Positions 33,601 through 42,888 are shown, numbered from the stretch's first letter. The stretch is DNA of 64,000 nucleotides from Herpetosiphon gulosus (GCF_039545135.1 NZ_BAABRU010000009.1:124001-188000); one strand, 5' to 3'. Translations and numbers: made by a program. Notes: a model not told the origin generated them from the letters alone.

Positions 33601-35946
33601 TATGGCCATGCCACAGCTGATAGTGTGCTCTTGCTCTTTTTACGCGGCCATGTACTGGAAGCATGGCAATTGGTGCAAGAAACCTTTGAGCGCTTCGAGC
33701 AACATAATCATCGCAATGAACAAACCTGGTTTTTAGAATTATGGGCTGCGCCGCTGCTGATTACGCTTGGTTCGACTGCTGAAGCCCAACGCTACCCTGT
33801 ACCCGACATCAAAGAGCGCCAACAATGGCTCTTGGCTTGGAAAAATCTAGCCGATGCCTCGCAGATGATCGTTAACCTTGAGCAGGGAGATCCAGGCCAG
33901 CAAAACGATCAATTATTGCGCCATTTTAATCAGCAACATCGCAATAATCCGCGTTTTATGCCGTTTCATTCGCGCTATATGTACATTTTGCAGGGCTATA
34001 TCCGCATCGCCCAATTTTTACAGCAGCGCAAACGGGTAACTGCTCGCCGCTTACGGATTGCCGCACGCCAAGCCTTGTTGGTTGCGACAACGCCGATTTT
34101 ACGCGGCCATGCTTTAGTTATTTTTGCGGCGGCACACGGCTTTGATGGGCGTTTTGCGCAAGCCCTAGAGTTGTTGGGGCAGGCCGAACAGTTAGCTCAC
34201 TTGCATGATGCTCCTTGGATTTTATATGAAGCCCATCGGATTCGGGCGCATCTGTTTGGCATGCAGCAGCAAATGGCCGCCGCCAAACGCGAAGCCAGTC
34301 GCGCCTACACGATCGCCTTTGATCATCAATGGGTTTTGCGTATGCGCAATATCGCCGTGGCCTTTCAGCTGGACGACCCAGAGCGGCTCAATTCGACTAC
34401 CAGCATTATCAGCGATGATGCGCTACGCCCCGATGATAGCCGCATGCAACGCTTATTGGATGCCTTGCTTTCGGTCAGTTTGGCATGGGCCCAAAGCTAC
34501 GATCTCGATGAGCAAGCTCAAACTGCGCTCGATTCAGTAATTCGGATTTTAGGAGCAGAACGGGCATTTCTATTCCTGCTCGAAAACGATGATTTACATC
34601 TTCGCGCGGCACGTGATGCCTCAAGCAATCCAGTTACCGAGACCTTGCAAGGCTATAGCCGCACAGTGCTAGAGCGAGTTCGCATCACCCAAAAACCTGT
34701 GATTGTAACTGGAGCCGATGATGCATTAATTACCAGTAGCGAAAGTGTCACTGCTCACAACCTGCGCAGCGTTCTGGCCGCGCCCTTGATGCTTGATGGG
34801 CGATTTTTAGGCGTGGTTTACCTTGATAATCGCTTGGCATGGGGCTTTTTCTCCAGGGAAGATGAAGTTATTCTGCGGGCGATCACCACCCATATTGCCC
34901 TTGGCTTAGAAAAATCACGCACTACTCAGCTCGAAATTCACATCAATGCTGAACGTGAACAACGCCGTTTGGCCGAACGGCTGCGCCTACTCTCAACCGT
35001 GTTGAATGCTACGCTCGATTTAGTCGATGTGCTCAAATATGTGCTAATTCAGCTTAACTCATTGTTACCCTACTATGGAGCGTGCATCGCCCTACGTGAG
35101 GAAAATGAGCTTAAATTTGAGCAAGTTGAAAGCCCCAGCCCAACCTTATGGGTGCGCGGCACCAAAATCTCAATCGACGATGATCCGCTATTCAAGCAAC
35201 TAGCGACGCTGCGCCAACCATTAATTATCAACGATATCACCCAAGATCCACGCTTCAAAGGCTATGGTGAGCATCCAGCACGTTCATGGCTGGGGCTGCC
35301 CTTGTTGGTGCGCGGCGAAATTGTAGGCTTTTTGGCGATCGATCGCGATGAACCCCATGCAATCTCTGAGCATGAGGCCGAATTGGGCATGGTGTTTGCC
35401 TCACAGGCAGCGATTGCAATTGCCAATGCCCAATTATTTGGTCAAGTGCAACGCCTCGCGATCACCGATTCACTGACCCAAGTCAGCAATCGTCGCCATT
35501 TCTTCGAGTTGGCCGAACGCCAATGGATCTTGACCTGTAGTAGCGACCATCCACTTTCAGCGATGATGCTTGATGTTGATCATTTCAAGCGGGTCAACGA
35601 TAGCTACGGCCATTCGGTTGGCGATTTGGTATTACGCACGGTTGCCGATATTTGTCGTGCCAATTTACGACCTTCAGATCTGCTTGGGCGCTATGGGGGT
35701 GAAGAATTTGCGATTTTGCTGCCCGATACTGATGTTTCGGCAGCCCTGATCATTGCTGAACGCTTACGGATCGCGATCGCCAACCACCCGATTCAGCATG
35801 AGCAAGCCAGTATCAACCTGACGGTCAGCATTGGAGTGACGGGTTTAAGCAAAGATGATAACTCGGTTGTCAGCCTGCTTGATCGAGCTGATCGCGGCTT
35901 GTACATTGCCAAAGAAACTGGACGTGATCGGGTTACGATGGCCTAG
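30622..35946 (+). CDS. Ser/Thr kinase-AAA ATPase-TPR-GAF-GAF-GGDEF fusion (1774 aa)
   Basis: Domain order: a Ser/Thr kinase (about 18-280; YALKIPRL Lys, catalytic HRDIQPRN near 136, DFG in IDFGFA), an AAA_16-type ATPase (about 305-600; Walker A GAMGLGKS near 334), a long helical TPR-like region (about 680-1250), GAF 1 (about 1285-1435), GAF 2 (about 1445-1605) and a GGDEF diguanylate cyclase (about 1610-1774). The cyclase has the active GGEEF motif near 1692 and an RxxD inhibitory site (RPSD) five residues before it. The kinase catalytic-loop Lys is Gln (HRDIQP), so phosphotransfer may be weak or lost. The front part resembles the PknK/hybrid sensor kinase class; here the output is a cyclase, not a histidine kinase. 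The ribosome site is weak. Confidence 0.88.
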   Translation: MTQSTWPATSELPAIPKVRILGEIGRGLHSTVYRCVRDGQTYALKIPRLNGNQSPTMAAAAFRREASALALVRHPSLPEVIEVDHYNEMPYIIMELVQGQTLLDLVALGPLPESLVIRLIKDLASALAAVHRQGITHRDIQPRNMLMQPSGNIKLIDFGFASHNSLDPEQTHVLGTLRYSSPEQTGYLKRNVDARSDLYAFGAVLFECLVGVPPFNASNITDLIRQHAVVLAPDVRSMAPHVSPALAEIVARLLAKDPDDRYQTAEGLLSDINQIDSLNLMLAAGRPIRLGADDLWTGALYDNDLIGRDAELAILRQGWNSARQGHGSVIAIKGAMGLGKSQLGREMLHRARSLGGLTFGSTCVKDSALPYSALRSPFEQYVHYLELMPESQRRHAEEQLRQFVQGYQELMLRTFPCLQPILPHTKQPELATDYERFNTILADLLLWMTRVHPAAVWFIDDLQAIDDASFNVVRRIIGRIQQVPLCLIISLNDSLDSQMVYERLTLNQPIPIQEILLQPLTDQAATQFITSYLGGYNVDQQIINEIVARSVGSPFALREYIQTLLDTGMLRLVNTCWMIDDQSLTKLALPSHVVRLVLSRIDELSPKVRAILELAAVLGFQFRRNSLIELWQGEPSEVYEALTIGGRSHLIERSASGHYHFAHQNIYQVFLEGITPEQQQQLHAQIAKNLDHEQLEPEAMYQLAYHYARAKSSDPTFLARGFTILSNAGQVALENYAYDEAYHFFEQAYQIAQGQSLAFQPQQHAQFAQLCLRLGQNQTALVHLQAALEQTSEPDHQARLLTAIAHIHAWQQQPRDIWRYFDQAFEALNEPALERSLLGLISDIGRSLGRLLKSSVPWLQPSSPQQQQRIIILLEIYDTVGMYAYLNSQMLLLVSLFLRSLVWARRGRTRPARVRALSNYASMWAMVGQRHLAKRALNKAKTIATTPTADRMLQARVALYEGFISHIIGDEVQAERLLRTTLRQHTTTIDSLAYGHATADSVLLLFLRGHVLEAWQLVQETFERFEQHNHRNEQTWFLELWAAPLLITLGSTAEAQRYPVPDIKERQQWLLAWKNLADASQMIVNLEQGDPGQQNDQLLRHFNQQHRNNPRFMPFHSRYMYILQGYIRIAQFLQQRKRVTARRLRIAARQALLVATTPILRGHALVIFAAAHGFDGRFAQALELLGQAEQLAHLHDAPWILYEAHRIRAHLFGMQQQMAAAKREASRAYTIAFDHQWVLRMRNIAVAFQLDDPERLNSTTSIISDDALRPDDSRMQRLLDALLSVSLAWAQSYDLDEQAQTALDSVIRILGAERAFLFLLENDDLHLRAARDASSNPVTETLQGYSRTVLERVRITQKPVIVTGADDALITSSESVTAHNLRSVLAAPLMLDGRFLGVVYLDNRLAWGFFSREDEVILRAITTHIALGLEKSRTTQLEIHINAEREQRRLAERLRLLSTVLNATLDLVDVLKYVLIQLNSLLPYYGACIALREENELKFEQVESPSPTLWVRGTKISIDDDPLFKQLATLRQPLIINDITQDPRFKGYGEHPARSWLGLPLLVRGEIVGFLAIDRDEPHAISEHEAELGMVFASQAAIAIANAQLFGQVQRLAITDSLTQVSNRRHFFELAERQWILTCSSDHPLSAMMLDVDHFKRVNDSYGHSVGDLVLRTVADICRANLRPSDLLGRYGGEEFAILLPDTDVSAALIIAERLRIAIANHPIQHEQASINLTVSIGVTGLSKDDNSVVSLLDRADRGLYIAKETGRDRVTMA

Positions 35947-35994
35947 GGCAGTATGCTACAATAGCCCAAGTTTGGTGCATTTGGAGGGTCTGAT

Positions 35995-37386
35995 ATGGTG
36001 CGTGATATGCTGCACAACTTGCGGCGCGTGCGCTTAGTTGAAGTCCAGTTGCTAATAACCGTGTTGCTGCTGTTTGCCGCTGGCTACATGATGGTGTTTG
36101 CTACCGGCCAACGCCGTTTGGAAGCTGATGTTGGCTCGTTGCAATCGTTATTCAGCGTGCTCTGGCCATCGTCGCTGCCGCTTTTGCTCTATCTGGTGGT
36201 GAGCGCTGGGCTTTCGTATCGCAACCCCAATGCCGACCAAATTTTGCTGCCCCTGGTGGCGGTGCTTTCTGGTTTGGGCCTACTGTTTACGGCACGGGTT
36301 GCGCCAACCCTTGATAAAGACATTTACGGCGATGTTGCATCGAAACAATCGGCCTTCGTGACGGTTGGGGTCATTTTGCTGGTGCTAATGGTGTTTGTCG
36401 ATTGGGATCGTTGGATCTTTATTCGGCTCTTTCGCACTGGTATGATGGAATGGCTCAAAAACCATCGCTGGACATGGATGTTGCTTGGGGTTGGCTTGAT
36501 GATTTTAACCTTCATCATCGGGGTTGACCCTAATAATAGCGGAGTTAAAGTTTGGTTTCGCCTGCCTGGTGGCTTTCTATTCCAGCCCGCTGAATTGCTT
36601 AAAATTATCTTGGTAGTCTTTTTAGCCTCATATTTGATCGAGCATCGTGAAGTGGTTAATCATGGCTACCGCTTAGGTCGCATCACCCTACCACCCTTGC
36701 CCTATCTTGTGCCAATGGGTGGGATTTGGGCGTTGTGTATGGCCTTGATCGTCAAGCAAAGCGACTTGGGTGCAGCTTTGTTGCTATTTGGCATCTTCAT
36801 TGCGATGTTATATGTTGCTACGGGCAATGGTTGGTATGTTGGAGCCAGTTTCGGGGCATTCGGCATTGGCTCGTATGTAATGTACCAATACATTGGCAAA
36901 GTTCAAGAGCGGGTGGCGATTTGGCTTGATCCTTGGTCAGATGCAGCAAACTTAGGCTATCAGATTGTGCAATCGCAATATGCGCTCTCTGCAGGCGGAG
37001 TGAGTGGCAGTGGGCTTGGTTTGGGCGCACCTCACTATGTTCCTGCGGTGCACACCGACTTTGCCTATACCGGAATCGCCGAAGAATTGGGCTTGATGGG
37101 CACAATTGGAATTTTGATTGTGTATGTGCTGATGATTTATCGTGGCTATCACATTGCGCTCTCAATCCCAGGACGCTTTCGCGGCTTTGAGCAATTGTTG
37201 GCAGTGGGCTTAACCACAATTTTGGCAGTCCAAGCCTTAATCATCATCGGTGGCAATTTACGGGTTATTCCATTAACTGGGATTACCTTGCCATTTATCT
37301 CATATGGTGGTTCATCGGTCGTTATGAACTTTGTGATTGTTGGCTTGCTGTTGCGCATTTCGACCACAACTCAGAAGCAAACCTAA
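35995..37386 (+). CDS. SEDS-family peptidoglycan polymerase (RodA/FtsW/SpoVE)
   Basis: This 463-residue polytopic protein has about ten helices. SEDS hallmarks are seen: FRLPGGFLFQPAELLKIILV, the central KQSDLGAALLLFG with its Asp, the WLDPWSDAANLGYQIVQSQY loop, HTDFAYTGIAEELGLMG and the closing ITLPFISYGGSSVVMNFVIV. It polymerises lipid II into glycan strands with a partner transpeptidase that is not in this window. RodA and FtsW cannot be told apart here. GGAGG lies 7 bases before the ATG. A small membrane protein gene follows after 12 bases. Confidence 0.92.
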   Translation: MVRDMLHNLRRVRLVEVQLLITVLLLFAAGYMMVFATGQRRLEADVGSLQSLFSVLWPSSLPLLLYLVVSAGLSYRNPNADQILLPLVAVLSGLGLLFTARVAPTLDKDIYGDVASKQSAFVTVGVILLVLMVFVDWDRWIFIRLFRTGMMEWLKNHRWTWMLLGVGLMILTFIIGVDPNNSGVKVWFRLPGGFLFQPAELLKIILVVFLASYLIEHREVVNHGYRLGRITLPPLPYLVPMGGIWALCMALIVKQSDLGAALLLFGIFIAMLYVATGNGWYVGASFGAFGIGSYVMYQYIGKVQERVAIWLDPWSDAANLGYQIVQSQYALSAGGVSGSGLGLGAPHYVPAVHTDFAYTGIAEELGLMGTIGILIVYVLMIYRGYHIALSIPGRFRGFEQLLAVGLTTILAVQALIIIGGNLRVIPLTGITLPFISYGGSSVVMNFVIVGLLLRISTTTQKQT

Positions 37387-37398
37387 GCGAGGCCAACC

Positions 37399-37731
37399 AT
37401 GAATTGGTTTGTTATTGGCATCGGCGCAGCAATTGCGATCTGTCTGCTAACAATTATTGGCTTTTTTGGGGGCTATCGCTGGTGGCAACAGGTTCGTCCA
37501 GTTTGGCAATTGGGGTTAATGCTGTTGATTCCCAGTTTGCTGCTTGGCCTAACCCTGTTGTTGGTCTGGTTTCTGCCATGGCCAATCGAAGAACTTGGTA
37601 GTTTGGCGATTGGGGTAACCTTGGGCAGTGGAATCCTCTTAATGACAACCTCCTATTTGGCAATGCAGATCTGGTGGGCCTTCCAACCTGATGAGCCTGC
37701 TACTTCAACCGATTCTGATGAACAAACTTGA
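37399..37731 (+). CDS. Small membrane protein, unknown (110 aa)
   Basis: This protein has three likely membrane helices (about residues 4-24, 36-60 and 66-92) and a short acidic Ser/Thr-rich tail. It has no family motif that I recognise. GAGG lies 7 bases before the ATG. It is 12 bases after the SEDS gene and its end overlaps the MFS transporter gene, so it belongs to the same transcript; a role beside the SEDS protein is possible but only by position. Confidence 0.7.
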   Translation: MNWFVIGIGAAIAICLLTIIGFFGGYRWWQQVRPVWQLGLMLLIPSLLLGLTLLLVWFLPWPIEELGSLAIGVTLGSGILLMTTSYLAMQIWWAFQPDEPATSTDSDEQT

Positions 37732-39016
37732 TACAAACAATGACGCGCAGGCTTCAACCAAGTTTGCGCGTTCATTAGGTTGGACCTTGGTGATTAAACT
37801 GCTGATCTCATTGCATGTTGGGGTTGGCGATTTTTTGTTGCCGTTGTATGTACAAGCGCTGGGTGGCTCGCCCCAAGTGATTGGCAATTTGGTGGGTTTG
37901 GGAGCAGCTTTTGGCGTATTTGCGCGGCTCAGCCTGAGTTGGCTCGCTGATCGTGGGATCATCGGGATTTTGCTGCGTTTGAGTTTGGCGGCCTTAGCAA
38001 GTGGCTTTGCAATTTGGAGCTTTGCTGATAGTAGTGCCTGGTTAATGCCTGGTCAAGCATTACTCGCGATCGGGCGAGCAGGCTCAACTCTCTGTTTAAG
38101 CCTGCTGATTGCCCAATTAACCAGTCATGGTCAACGTGGCTCAGGCTATGGGCGGCTAACCATGGCCAGTTCGTTGGCAACAATTGTCGGGGCGATCATC
38201 GCGGGAATTGGTTTTATTGGCTGGGATGCAGAAACCCGCCAGCAACTACAACAACTCACATGGTTGCAAGCTAGCCTCGACTATTTACCCAATCCAATTC
38301 CCCGTGTCGAGCTATTTCATGGCATTTACATAGTGTTTAGCAGTAGCGTGGTTGTAGCAGGAATCTTCAGTCTCCGTTCATGGCCTCATGCAATTCCAGC
38401 AAAACGCGGTACAATACAAGCAATATGGCACAGTGTGTTACGTCAGCCAGCAATCCGCAGTCTGTTGCTTGTGCAAAGTTGCATCAGTGCGGGCTATAGT
38501 GCCTCGATTCCAATGACCGTGCCGTTATTGACTGATCGTTTTGGGGCAAGTGTGGCGGCGGTCGCTGTGGCCTATATTGTGCCAGGCATTATTTATGCGC
38601 TGTTTCCGGCACGCCTTGGGCGCGTTGCTGATCGCATTGGCTATCGACGGGCTGCCAAGCTTGGGCTTGGCGTAAGTATGTTAGTTTACCTAGCAATACC
38701 TATCAGCCCACAACTTGCAATCACCGCAATATTTTGGGCTTGTGAAGCGCTGGCATGGAGTTTTTATGTACCAGCTTTGGAAGCCTTACTTGCGGAAAGT
38801 GTGATACCACAACAACGCGGCACAGCCTTGGCGATCTATGGAGCGTCAGGCGCATTGACCGCAACTGTGGCAGCACCCTTGGGCGCACGCTTGTATAGCC
38901 ATTGGATCGCCGCACCCTTTTTATTCTCGGCCCTTTGCCTAGGTATGGCAGCCATGTTTGCTGCCCGTACCCCACCAACTAATGCCGATTATGCTACCAT
39001 TAAATCTCACAATTGA
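37718..39016 (+). CDS. Major facilitator superfamily transporter
   Basis: This protein of about 432 residues has twelve expected membrane helices. MFS features include LGGSPQVIGNLVGLGAAFGV, the loop-2/3 type motif RLSLSWLADRGIIG, and in the second half PARLGRVADRIGYRRAAKLG, which repeats the A-like motif GRxADRxGYRR. The substrate is unknown. The start is uncertain: ATG 37718 or 37691 both lie inside the preceding gene and neither has a clear ribosome site, so translation is probably coupled. The end overlaps the acetyltransferase gene. Confidence 0.85.
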   Translation: MNKLDTNNDAQASTKFARSLGWTLVIKLLISLHVGVGDFLLPLYVQALGGSPQVIGNLVGLGAAFGVFARLSLSWLADRGIIGILLRLSLAALASGFAIWSFADSSAWLMPGQALLAIGRAGSTLCLSLLIAQLTSHGQRGSGYGRLTMASSLATIVGAIIAGIGFIGWDAETRQQLQQLTWLQASLDYLPNPIPRVELFHGIYIVFSSSVVVAGIFSLRSWPHAIPAKRGTIQAIWHSVLRQPAIRSLLLVQSCISAGYSASIPMTVPLLTDRFGASVAAVAVAYIVPGIIYALFPARLGRVADRIGYRRAAKLGLGVSMLVYLAIPISPQLAITAIFWACEALAWSFYVPALEALLAESVIPQQRGTALAIYGASGALTATVAAPLGARLYSHWIAAPFLFSALCLGMAAMFAARTPPTNADYATIKSHN

Positions 39017-39605
39017 GGAACCCACCCTGCCCGACTTGACTCCGTTTCCGCAAACTGGCCTCGTTCATTGGACGAGCAAGTTAGGCGTTGAGCTAGCGAT
39101 TCGCCATATTACGCCTGATGATGCTAAATTGTTGGTCGAATTGTATGGCCGTTTATCGCCGCGCACGCTTGAGCTGCGCTTCGCCACGATTATGATCAAC
39201 ATTCCAATCGAGCGGGTGATCGAAGAATCTGCTCGGTTAGCCACGCTCAATCACGACCACGCCGATGCCTTGATTGCCTTGCTCAACGAAGATGGCCAAG
39301 AGCACATTGTAGCGGTCGCACGCTTAGCAGGCGCTGATCATATTCAGGCTGAATTTGCGCTTTTAGTCCGCGACGATTTTCAAGGCCATGGCGTGGGCAC
39401 GTATATGCTTGATTTGTTGTTTCAAGTGGCCTTAGTGCGCGGTCTACGCTACCTCAAAGCTTCGGTGCTCGCAGAAAATGCGGCCATGCTGCGCTTGATT
39501 CGGCGCTCAGGCTTCCCCTACCATATGCACACCTCACACGGCGAAAGCGATGTGACAATCTATCTCGACCCAACGATTAGCGAAGGCGAGATTAATCACC
39601 ACTGA
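38991..39605 (+). CDS. GNAT-family acetyltransferase
   Basis: This is a single GNAT domain of about 204 residues. The acetyl-CoA loop is seen in ALLVRDDFQGHGVGTYMLDL (the Q/RxxGxG/A type, QGHGVG), preceded by beta strands with IVAVARLAG and followed by YLKASVLAENAAMLRLIRRS. The opening IRHITPDDAKLLVELYGRLS and SPRTLELRF resemble the acetyltransferase domain attached to protein acetylases such as Pat. The start is doubtful: the ATG at 38991 overlaps the MFS gene, while GAGG at 39015 points to a non-ATG start (CTG or TTG) just beyond the MFS stop. Confidence 0.82.
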   Translation: MLPLNLTIEEPTLPDLTPFPQTGLVHWTSKLGVELAIRHITPDDAKLLVELYGRLSPRTLELRFATIMINIPIERVIEESARLATLNHDHADALIALLNEDGQEHIVAVARLAGADHIQAEFALLVRDDFQGHGVGTYMLDLLFQVALVRGLRYLKASVLAENAAMLRLIRRSGFPYHMHTSHGESDVTIYLDPTISEGEINHH

Positions 39606-39711
39606 ATCAAGTAGATTGTTAATTATTTTGTTGGGCGAAGCCCGTATAATCTGAATGTTTGACTGAAATCTGCTGTCCCCTGCCGCTGGCACGTGGGCTA
39701 GGAGTAGTGCG

Positions 39712-41442
39712 TTGAATGAGTTTGATTCAGTAGTTGAGGCAATTGAGGCCGGCTGGGAACTCGACGATATTTTGCAGTTGATCGTCACGAATGGTCAAGT
39801 ATTGCTTGATCTACAGCACGGTTATATTGTGTTATACGAGGCTGAGCAGCTGTGGCTCAAGGCCAATACGAGCAATTTACCCACCCGCGTTTTAGCCCCC
39901 ACCAGCGCCGAAGCACGAGTTGTAGCAATGGGTCGGGCAGTGGCTTTGGAGCCAATTCAAGCCCTGCCACTTTGGCGCACGCTTGAATTTGCGCTCAAAC
40001 CTGATGCCCGAGGCTGGCTCAGTGCACCCATTCGCTTAAATGGCCATACAGTGGGCGCGTTAGCCGCATTTGCCGAACCCAGCGACAATGAGCCACTGCG
40101 CGAAGCTCTGCGCTTTATGACGGTTTTAGCCGATTTAGCGGCATTGGCATTAGAACGCGGGCAATTTTGGTTACGCCATCAACGCCGTTCACAGTTTATC
40201 GCCTTATTGCGCACCATTTCGGGCATCATTCAGCAACAATCATTGGGCGATTTGGCGCATACCATCGCCCACCAACTTTGCGAGATTGGCAATGCCGATT
40301 TGGCGTTGATGTATATTCCCAGCCCTGAAACCGAAGAATTTGTGACCCTTGGCCTGAGCGATACACCCTTGGCCTTACAAATTCGCGAACTTGGGCTTGA
40401 TCATATTCCGTTGGCCAGCAATGCCTTGTTGCATGAATGCTACCAAACTGGCCAAGCCCAACGCCTCGCCTTAACCAACGAACAATGGCCCGAATTGGCT
40501 CAACTTGGCGTGCAACAACTCTTGATTGTGCCAATTCACGATACCCACGAGCGGCTCGGCGTAATTGTGTTGGCCAGTTTGCAAGATACCCGTTTCGATG
40601 ATGATGCACTGAATTTTCTCAATTTTATTGGAGTACGGCTGGGCTATGCCCTAAAAAATGAGAATTTGCTCGAAGAAGTTGTGCAAGCTGAACGCCGCCG
40701 CATCAATGAAGACGAACGCAGCAACTTTATTGCATCGGTAGCCCATGATCTCAAAAATGCCCTAACCACGGTGATTGGTACAACCCAACTGGGCATGCGC
40801 AAGCTCCGGCGTGGCGACCAAAGCTATAACGAGAAGGCCTTCAACACAATTGCCACTAAATCGCAACAAGCGTTACAACTGATCGAAGATATGGTTGATG
40901 TCAGTCGCTTGGAGCAAGGCACATTTCGTTTATTTATCCAAAGCATTGATCTGGTGCAACTGGTTGCCGATGAGGCCGAAGCCGCCCGAGGCTTATCGCA
41001 ACGCCATACCATTCAATTTAGCAGTAGCCTTGAACATTACGAATTAGCCGCCGATCAACAACGCTTACGCCAAGTGCTGGCCAATTTATTGATCAACGCA
41101 ATTCGTTATTCGCCCGATGGCGGCACAATTTCAGTGCGTATAATGGATGCTGATCACGCGCCAGCGCCGAGCAACGCCAGCATTAGCAGCGAAAGCGAGC
41201 TTGATCAAGCAATTGTAATCAGCGTGAGCGATCAAGGAATTGGCATTCCTGAGCATGAATTACCCTATATTTTCGAGCGCTTTTATCGCGGCCAAGGCTC
41301 GACGGTTGCTAGTGGTTCAGGTTTGGGGTTGTATATTAGTGCCGCGATTATGGCCCAACATGGTGGCAAAATGTGGGTTGAATCAAAACTCAACCATGGC
41401 ACAACCTTTTATTGTTCGTTACCAGCGGCGCGGGTAATGTAA
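39712..41442 (+). CDS. GAF-domain sensor histidine kinase, TTG start
   Basis: This 576-residue soluble kinase has two GAF-like regions (about 12-150 and 165-320). A HisKA domain follows with phospho-acceptor His345 in FIASVAHDLKNALTTVIG, then an HATPase_c domain: N box ANLLINAIRYSPDGG, G1 DQGIGIPEHELPYIFERFYR and G2 SGSGLGLYIS. No receiver or partner regulator adjoins. The frame starts at a TTG with GGAG 7 bases before it; the nearby ATG at 39716 is in another frame and closes at once, so TTG is well supported. A 106-base gap separates it from the acetyltransferase gene. Confidence 0.9.
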   Translation: MNEFDSVVEAIEAGWELDDILQLIVTNGQVLLDLQHGYIVLYEAEQLWLKANTSNLPTRVLAPTSAEARVVAMGRAVALEPIQALPLWRTLEFALKPDARGWLSAPIRLNGHTVGALAAFAEPSDNEPLREALRFMTVLADLAALALERGQFWLRHQRRSQFIALLRTISGIIQQQSLGDLAHTIAHQLCEIGNADLALMYIPSPETEEFVTLGLSDTPLALQIRELGLDHIPLASNALLHECYQTGQAQRLALTNEQWPELAQLGVQQLLIVPIHDTHERLGVIVLASLQDTRFDDDALNFLNFIGVRLGYALKNENLLEEVVQAERRRINEDERSNFIASVAHDLKNALTTVIGTTQLGMRKLRRGDQSYNEKAFNTIATKSQQALQLIEDMVDVSRLEQGTFRLFIQSIDLVQLVADEAEAARGLSQRHTIQFSSSLEHYELAADQQRLRQVLANLLINAIRYSPDGGTISVRIMDADHAPAPSNASISSESELDQAIVISVSDQGIGIPEHELPYIFERFYRGQGSTVASGSGLGLYISAAIMAQHGGKMWVESKLNHGTTFYCSLPAARVM

Positions 41443-41630
41443 TCAATGCTCCTACAATCTCAATCTAAAATTCGACTGGGCGAATCATTCCAAGACCACG
41501 AGGCCGATTAACCTAGACAAACCAAAAGCCAAACCTGATTCTTGGGGCATTAAGCTCAGCTACTTCAATCATCTACCCTTGGTTTCCACAACAATATCGA
41601 TACAGACAAACAATCTTTCAATCATTAACA

Positions 41631-41660
41631 TCCCACAGAGCAAGCATTTGCTCTGTGGGA
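41631..41660. terminator. Hairpin between convergent genes
   Basis: A perfect 13-bp inverted repeat (41631-41643 with 41648-41660) has a 4-base loop, in the 262-base gap between a plus-strand kinase and a minus-strand secreted protein. Nothing else is seen in the gap. Confidence 0.75.
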
Positions 41661-41704
41661 GTAGGTTCTTTAAAGAATGGGTTTCTTGATTATAAAGAAA
41701 TGAT

Positions 41705-42862
41705 TTAGATGGCCTTGATTACCATATGTCCCCGCACCTGCTGTCCTTGGATGATAGATTTAGACTGAGCTGGGGATGACCAACTCTGGCCGATTACCTG
41801 GCTTTGTTGACCTTGAACGACTATCGAGCTGTATCGTTCGGTTGGCAGATTCACCAATAGATCAATCGTTCCATCTTGGTCGAAGTTGCTACTGAAAATA
41901 CCTGCAATTGCTTTGGTTTGCCCATTCGCCAAGTTCAACCACAGCGAAAGTCGTTCGCCAGGTTTATAGCCTTTGCCGCGCAAACGCAGTTGGGCTTGCA
42001 GCGTTTGATGTTCTACCGTGAGCAGCGTGTTGCGTGGCTGGGCGAGATTCAGAAACAGGGGATTGGCCCAATCCTTGCCATCATCGCGCACGATTCGAAT
42101 GCTGATCATACCGCTGGTTTCATGTTGGGCAAAAACTAAACGCAACCGTTGCGTATCCTGTGGGCTAATCGGGGCGAAGGCAATCTGCACCTTGCCCGTT
42201 GTTTGATCATGGCTGCGAATCCAATCATCTTCACGGGTTGGCTGCGCCTCGCGTAATTGCAGCAACACCGGATCATAGGTCAGTAGTGCGTCACTTGCCC
42301 CAAGACCTTGGCCATAATTGGTGGCATAGACATCAATCACAAGCTGATTGCTGGCAGTATCAACGACCTGTTGTCGCCAACGAATATCTGTCTCTCCCGT
42401 GTTTATCTTGCTGATTGCAGTTGCGGTTGCGGTTGGTGGCTCTAGGCACGGTGTGGCAATCATGGCAGTTGCACTGGTTTGGGCAATTAATTGATTGGTG
42501 CCGCTGATGACTTGAAATAGTTTGCCAATCACCGTATAACTACCAGCAACTGCAGCGGTACCGCCATTAATCGTGATGTTTTTGGTTTCGTTGGCTGCGA
42601 GCATGCCCGTAAAGACCGGGCTATCACTACTCGGCGCACCACCATTAACCGCCACTGCATGGGTGATTTGGTAGTCGCCAGCCAGTGCAACCTGTGCTGT
42701 CAGCGTAAAATCATCAATAGGGCCGCCAACGGGATAGCAGGCCGCCAGTCCAGTATACTGAACACTCGGTGAACTTTGGCTGTGGGCGGAGATTAATCCG
42801 CCCACCAGTAAATACAACATTCCCACTGCACCCAAACACAATCCAATCGTTCGTTTCATCAT
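41705..42862 (-). CDS. Secreted protein with cohesin-like domain
   Basis: This 385-residue exported protein has an N-terminal signal (MKRTIGLCLGAVGMLYLLVG, cut near AHS). Residues 30-140 are a beta-rich region with VGGPIDDFTLTAQVALAGDY. Residues about 165-275 look like a cohesin fold: NQLVIDVYATNYG, LLTYDPVLLQL (the YDP signature), KVQIAFA and LRLVFAQHETSGMISIRI. The C-terminal 100 residues (LRLRGKGYKPGERLSLWLN...) are another beta module with a GYKPGE phrase like those in this organism's other exported proteins. AAAGG lies before adjacent ATG codons. It is last in an Rhs-FG-GAP-cohesin-like gene row. Confidence 0.7.
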   Translation of the reverse strand: MMKRTIGLCLGAVGMLYLLVGGLISAHSQSSPSVQYTGLAACYPVGGPIDDFTLTAQVALAGDYQITHAVAVNGGAPSSDSPVFTGMLAANETKNITINGGTAAVAGSYTVIGKLFQVISGTNQLIAQTSATAMIATPCLEPPTATATAISKINTGETDIRWRQQVVDTASNQLVIDVYATNYGQGLGASDALLTYDPVLLQLREAQPTREDDWIRSHDQTTGKVQIAFAPISPQDTQRLRLVFAQHETSGMISIRIVRDDGKDWANPLFLNLAQPRNTLLTVEHQTLQAQLRLRGKGYKPGERLSLWLNLANGQTKAIAGIFSSNFDQDGTIDLLVNLPTERYSSIVVQGQQSQVIGQSWSSPAQSKSIIQGQQVRGHMVIKAI

Positions 42863-42888
42863 CAATCCTTTGCTGGCTCAACGCCGAT

